Shown: in pieces, positions 60,644 to 64,000 of the stretch
Layout of the letters: each line of letters starts with the position of its first letter
Numbering within the stretch: position 1 is the stretch's first letter
Source of the DNA: Natranaeroarchaeum sp042663585
GTDB taxonomy: Archaea; Halobacteriota; Halobacteria; Halobacteriales; Natronoarchaeaceae
Assembly: GCF_042663585.1 (NCBI RefSeq)
Contig: NZ_JBHTAN010000006.1
Coordinates: 2,046,001-2,110,000, forward strand
Length of the DNA: 64,000 nucleotides
Direction: 5' to 3'
The notes under the pieces: model-generated
What the model was told of the DNA's origin: nothing
What the model saw: only the letters and a program-made list of their open reading frames with translations
Databases searched by the model: none
Position numbers and translations under genes: made by a program

Positions 60644-61264
60644 TCAGGGGTCGAACTGGATCAGTCCGTCCGCATCGGCCGCCAGCGCTTGCGCATCCGG
60701 CCCGAACGAGTCGGCGTATCGAACGACGAGTGTTAGCACCGTCTCGGGTTCGACGACTGCGTAGCCTGACTCGCGGTCGAGCAGTCCCGCGCTCTCTAGC
60801 TTGCTGGCGTACTTGCTGACAGTTGGCTCCGAAACGTCGAGAGCGGCGGCGAGGTCGCTGCCAGTTGCGTCGGGGTCGCGAAGCAACTCGATGATCATGC
60901 CGCGAGGGGTCTCACGGCGCAGATAGCCCAGCGCGACCTGCTCGAACGTGGAAAAGCGCTCGGCCGGGAAGTATCGCTTGTAGTCGCCGTCCCGGCGCGT
61001 CTCGACGCGGCCGGTCTCCAGTAGTTCGCGCAGGTGGTGCTGGGCCTCGCCGGTACCGAGTTGGAGATCGTCACGGATCTTCGAGAAGTGCGCGCCGGGC
61101 GTCGTCGAGAGGTAGCCCTCGATAGCGGAGCGGGGTTCGCTACGGGCGTTGTCAGCGTCGCCCTCCGACCCTGCGGCGATGCCCGCGAGCGGGCTGGCTG
61201 CTCCGAGCGCTGCGAATCGGCGCAACGTCGCGCGCTTTCCCTCGTCGACTGGACGATCCGACAT
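60644..61264 (-). CDS. two-wHTH transcription regulator with Tat-like N-terminus
   Basis: A 206-residue regulator. Two winged HTH domains are visible: about 45-105 (IEGYLSTTPGAHFSKIRDDL, AQHHLRELLETGRVETRRDG) and about 118-180 (EDP-free second copy, PRGMIIELLRDPDATGSDLA, AALDVSEPTVSKYASKLESA). The first is MarR/ArsR-like. Unusually, the N-terminus (KRATLRRFAALGAASPLAGIA) looks like a twin-Arg signal although the rest is plainly cytosolic. It might be a membrane-anchoring segment or a relic. Ligand and targets are unknown. Confidence 0.78.
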   Translation of the reverse strand: MSDRPVDEGKRATLRRFAALGAASPLAGIAAGSEGDADNARSEPRSAIEGYLSTTPGAHFSKIRDDLQLGTGEAQHHLRELLETGRVETRRDGDYKRYFPAERFSTFEQVALGYLRRETPRGMIIELLRDPDATGSDLAAALDVSEPTVSKYASKLESAGLLDRESGYAVVEPETVLTLVVRYADSFGPDAQALAADADGLIQFDP

Positions 61265-61398
61265 CTACTGCGGTATAGAGGACTCCGTAATAAAACCGCT
61301 TCGGGTCATATGGTACCGATGTCCGGGGGCCAGTTGGCGTGGTACTGGCCCGGAACGCATCTACACAGTCGAAAAAAGTGTCGGCCGGGTCGTCGTTA

Positions 61399-62538
61399 CT
61401 ACACGTCTTCTTCGAGTTCGACCTCGCCTTCCTCGATTTCTTTGTCCATCTCGGTAACGACTTCGTCCGCGCTCTTGATGTCCGCTCCGGCACTGCCTTC
61501 CTTGATCTTCTGGGCCTCTTCCTCCATGGCCTCGATATCTAGCTCGGCTTCCTCGTCGATCTGACCGAGGATCTCCTCGATATCGTTGAGGCCGAGCAGT
61601 TCGGCGGTGTCGTCGTCGAAGTCGAGACTCTCCAGCGAGCCATCGGCCTGCTGGACGTCGCTACCCGAGAGATGTTTGCCGTAGCGACCGATCATCGAGG
61701 TGAGTTCCTGGGGCATGACGAACGTCGTCGACTCGCCCTTCCCGATCTCTTCGAGGGTCTCCATCCCCTGATCGATGATGGCGCGCTCACCCATCGATTC
61801 GGCGGATTTCGCACGAAGCACGGTCGAAATGGAGTCACCCTGCGCTTCCAGGATCTGGCTCTGCTTTTCACCCTGCGCGCGAATGATGTTGGACTGCTTG
61901 TCACCTTCGGCCTTCTCGACGGCACTGCGGCGTTCACCCTGCGCCTCTAGGATCATGGCACGGCGACGGCGTTCGGCGCTGGTCTGCTGTTCCATTGCCT
62001 GCTGGACGTCCTTGGAGGGGTTGACTTCGCGGACCTCGACGCTCTCGACGCGGATCCCCCACTCGTCGGTAGGTTCGTCGAGTTCGCGACGGATCTTCGC
62101 GTTGATCTCCTGGCGTTTGTTCAGCGTGTCGTCGAGTTCCATGTCACCCAGCACGGCACGGAGCGTCGTCTGGGCGAGGTTCGAGACTGCCTTCTTGTAG
62201 TTGTCGACCTCGAGGAACGCCTTCTTGGCGTCCATGACCTTGATGTAGACGACGGCGTCGGCCGTCACCGGGGAGTTGTCCCGCGTGATCGCTTCCTGAC
62301 GTGGAACGTCGAGGGTCTGCGTTCGCATATCGAACGCGTACGTACGCGAAACGAACGGAGGGATGAAGCTGATACCGGGCTGGAGAAGTTTCCGATACTC
62401 ACCGAACACGGTCAACGCGCGTTTCTCGTACGCGTCGACGATTTCGACCATACTCGCGACGGTGACGATCGCAAGCAATAGGACGAGTCCGACCAACAGC
62501 GTTGGACCAACTCCGACCAGGGCTATTGTAACTGCCAT
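61399..62538 (-). CDS. SPFH/stomatin-like membrane protein
   Basis: A 379-residue stomatin/flotillin-group protein. One N-terminal helix (about 1-30) precedes the SPFH domain (VEIVDAYEKRALTVFGEYRK to KVMDAKKAFLEVDNYKKAVS), a long Ala/Glu-rich coiled coil (AEKAEGDKQSNIIRAQGEK-type), and an acidic C-terminus. It should form ring-like membrane assemblies and modulate proteases or membrane domains. The ATG at 62538 was chosen for the N-terminal helix; a longer frame starts at 62613. It follows nfeD by 71 bp, the usual pairing of NfeD with an SPFH partner. Confidence 0.88.
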   Translation of the reverse strand: MAVTIALVGVGPTLLVGLVLLLAIVTVASMVEIVDAYEKRALTVFGEYRKLLQPGISFIPPFVSRTYAFDMRTQTLDVPRQEAITRDNSPVTADAVVYIKVMDAKKAFLEVDNYKKAVSNLAQTTLRAVLGDMELDDTLNKRQEINAKIRRELDEPTDEWGIRVESVEVREVNPSKDVQQAMEQQTSAERRRRAMILEAQGERRSAVEKAEGDKQSNIIRAQGEKQSQILEAQGDSISTVLRAKSAESMGERAIIDQGMETLEEIGKGESTTFVMPQELTSMIGRYGKHLSGSDVQQADGSLESLDFDDDTAELLGLNDIEEILGQIDEEAELDIEAMEEEAQKIKEGSAGADIKSADEVVTEMDKEIEEGEVELEEDV

Positions 62539-62609
62539 ATAAATAATTGCGGATGCGCACGTAAAAATCCTTTTCGTTCCTGTCGATGAGCCGTCAGTAT
62601 CGGGAGTGC

Positions 62610-63236
62610 TCACTCCGTCGCTTGCTCGGTTTCGGCGTTCTCGGACGGCTCTCCAGTTGCTGGCTGACCGGTTTCATCCGACTGGGCAGTCTCGCCCTCG
62701 GTCGCGTCGCTGTCGACGTCGCGGTCACGCGCGAGCGCCCGGTCGATTTCGTCCTCATCGAGGTGCTCGAACGAGTCCACGGTGAGGACGTTGCCGCCGC
62801 CGGGGTCGACGACGATCACTTCCGCCCCCTCCTCGATCTCCTGATCCATGCTACGAGCCTGGAAGTAGGGGTTGAAGCCGCCGTCTTCGAGTTTGATCTG
62901 GCCGTCGGTCTTCGTCACTCGTTCGGTGACGTAGCCAGTCTGGCCGGTGAGCGAGTCGGAGTTGCTCGTCTGTCCGGCCTCGGTCCCGCCGTAGAGATCG
63001 AACTCGCGGTAGACAAACAACGTCGCGGCACCGGTTATCAGCACCATGCCGGCGAGTACGAGCGTCGAGACGGTACCACCCAGTACGCTGCCGACTGCAA
63101 GCCCTAACAGTCCGGCGACGAGGAGAGCAACTCCGAGAACGATGAAATTAGCGCCGGGAGCCATCGCTTCCATCATCAGCAGGATGATGCCTGCGATCAC
63201 CAGGAGCGTTGGGGCGTCGATAGCCTGCAGGACCAT
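62610..63236 (-). CDS. nfeD: NfeD-family protein
   Basis: A 208-residue membrane protein. Four hydrophobic segments span about residues 9-72 (LLVIAGIILLMMEAMAPGAN, FIVLGVALLVAGLLGLAVGS) and an OB-fold domain follows (about 90-155, LTGQTGYVTERVTKTDGQIK). An acidic Asp/Glu/Thr tail ends it. NfeD proteins are thought to partner SPFH proteins in membrane quality control, and the SPFH gene lies directly downstream. Their shared direction and a DUF7312-like gene and pyk upstream suggest one gene cluster. Confidence 0.88.
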   Translation of the reverse strand: MVLQAIDAPTLLVIAGIILLMMEAMAPGANFIVLGVALLVAGLLGLAVGSVLGGTVSTLVLAGMVLITGAATLFVYREFDLYGGTEAGQTSNSDSLTGQTGYVTERVTKTDGQIKLEDGGFNPYFQARSMDQEIEEGAEVIVVDPGGGNVLTVDSFEHLDEDEIDRALARDRDVDSDATEGETAQSDETGQPATGEPSENAETEQATE

Positions 63237-63284
63237 ACCCTCCCTTGGGTACGTGGCCGATTAACCTTTGTGCAGCCCCGCCAG

Positions 63285-63560
63285 TCAGGCGAAGACGGTT
63301 ACGGTCCGCGCGAGAATCAAGAGCGCGAGGACGACACCGAGAACGACGAAAGCGGCGTTCTCCCAGTCGACGGATTCCGGCTCGATCGTCGTCTTGATGA
63401 CACCGTCCTTGTCGACGTCTTCGACGTCGAATTGCCACTGCTCTGGAGGTGGGTCGTCGACGGTCTGCTCGGGGTACTGGCCTCCATCAGTTGCACTCCC
63501 CGTAGTAGGGGTCTCGTCGGACTCGCTGTTGCCCGCCGAGTCGTCGCTAGCGTCGGTCAT
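63285..63560 (-). CDS. small tail-anchored membrane protein, probably DUF7312
   Basis: A 91-residue protein: an Asp/Ser/Thr-rich N-terminal half (MTDASDDSAGNSESDETPTT), a short middle (PPPEQWQFDVEDVDKDGVIK) and one C-terminal helix (AAFVVLGVVLALLILARTVT). The layout is tail-anchored, with a negatively charged soluble part in the cytosol or outside. I think it is DUF7312, from memory. It lies between pyk (48 bp upstream) and nfeD (48 bp downstream) on the same strand. Confidence 0.7.
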   Translation of the reverse strand: MTDASDDSAGNSESDETPTTGSATDGGQYPEQTVDDPPPEQWQFDVEDVDKDGVIKTTIEPESVDWENAAFVVLGVVLALLILARTVTVFA

Positions 63561-63608
63561 ACCTTCGGTTGTCCCTCCAGCGGCAAAAGACCGCGGCTCT
63601 CCGTCCGA

Positions 63609-64000
63609 CTATCGCTCGGAGACGTCCCTGCGTGCGCGGAGGATGTCGCCGCCGTAGACGACACCACGCTCGGCGTCGACCGTCACTCGGTCGAGTCGCT
63701 CGACGGCATTGCCCAGCGGCGCGCCGCTGATCATCGGGATGTCGAGTTCGCGTGCGACCATCGCCGGATAGCCGGTCATTCCGGGGCGGGCATCGATGAT
63801 GCCAGCCAGTTTTTCGGTCTCGCCGGAGAACTCGCCGTCGAAGTTCGGTCCCAGCGAGATGATCGCACCCTCAGGCACCGAGGAGAGATCGCCGTCCTTC
63901 GTCTCGACGATCGGTCCCGAGACACGTCCGTCGACGACCACGCGGCCGGATCCGACGGTCTCGGCGGCGACGTGGACCTTGAGCAGGTTCGTCGAACTCA
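63609..64000 (-). CDS. pyk: pyruvate kinase, C-terminal part (5' end beyond the window)
   Basis: The last 130 residues of a haloarchaeal pyruvate kinase; the gene continues past 64000. The visible part is the extra C-terminal domain found in this form, which resembles the mobile phospho-His domain of PEP synthase and PPDK: GRVSGPIVETKDGDLSSVPE, IIDARPGMTGYPAMVARELD and MISGAPLGNAVERLDRVTV. The catalytic barrel is not in view. Identification rests on recall of this C-terminal arrangement. Confidence 0.75.
   Translation of the reverse strand, partial: SSTNLLKVHVAAETVGSGRVVVDGRVSGPIVETKDGDLSSVPEGAIISLGPNFDGEFSGETEKLAGIIDARPGMTGYPAMVARELDIPMISGAPLGNAVERLDRVTVDAERGVVYGGDILRARRDVSER

Noticed and set aside
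1..64000. tRNA genes
   Set aside because: I looked by eye for T-arm and acceptor patterns (GTTCGAATC type with pairing arms) and found none that could fold into a cloverleaf.

Overview
The window is chromosomal DNA of a halophilic archaeon (class Halobacteria). Most proteins are acidic and rich in Asp and Glu, third codon positions are GC-rich, many genes have a TATA element about 25-30 nt before the start codon (leaderless transcripts), and the markers are archaeal: CDC48 AAA ATPase, aIF5B, aIF5A, FttA/aCPSF1, archaeal SepF, glycerol-1-phosphate dehydrogenase, F420 ligase CofE, a HalOD1 protein, a bacterio-opsin-activator-like regulator and PGF-CTERM surface proteins. I cannot place it below class level. 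No rRNA, tRNA, CRISPR array, transposase, intein or prophage gene was seen. It reads as core genome with small accessory patches.

Layout. 0.2-6.4 kb: a small membrane protein, an RNase HI-like protein, malic enzyme, an M24 peptidase-family gene broken by two one-base insertions in homopolymers, heme A synthase and a HAD phosphatase. 6.4-14.4 kb: CDC48, several short haloarchaeal genes including a 37-aa zinc ribbon, infB, and a cofE-mer pair tied to coenzyme F420. 14.4-20.8 kb: a Nudix-eIF2B fusion, an esterase, an AI-2E permease, a dCTP deaminase/dUTPase-like protein, and a MATE exporter with its TetR repressor and operator. 21-33 kb: an SDR enzyme with a decayed copy of its 3' end, UspA, a ROK sugar kinase, exported LVIVD and EEP proteins, a NifU-domain protein, a multicopper oxidase, SepF, and RNA-related genes (PUA, RNB). 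33-43 kb: dph6, DUF373, sppA, a coiled-coil protein, a GH2 family protein lacking its usual acid/base motif, Nif3, and an eif5A-agmatinase pair whose stop and start codons abut. 43-55 kb: nth, proS, a DICT-domain regulator, FttA, an exact-period 30-bp non-coding tandem array, a DUF4397 surface protein with eight 39-bp coding repeats, and glutamate synthase. 55-64 kb: a bat-like regulator, a nucleotide-sugar epimerase-like protein, egsA, aroC, yjjX, two HTH proteins, an nfeD-SPFH pair and the 3' end of pyruvate kinase.

Working together. Central metabolism (malic enzyme, pyruvate kinase, ROK kinase, gltB, aroC), archaeal lipid synthesis (egsA), F420 chemistry (cofE-mer) and the translation/RNA machinery (infB, eif5A-speB, proS, dph6, fttA, RNB) dominate. 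The least explained structures are the 30-bp array at 48851-49030, the structured leaderless micro-ORF locus at 40071-40206, and several promoter-like elements with no gene after them.
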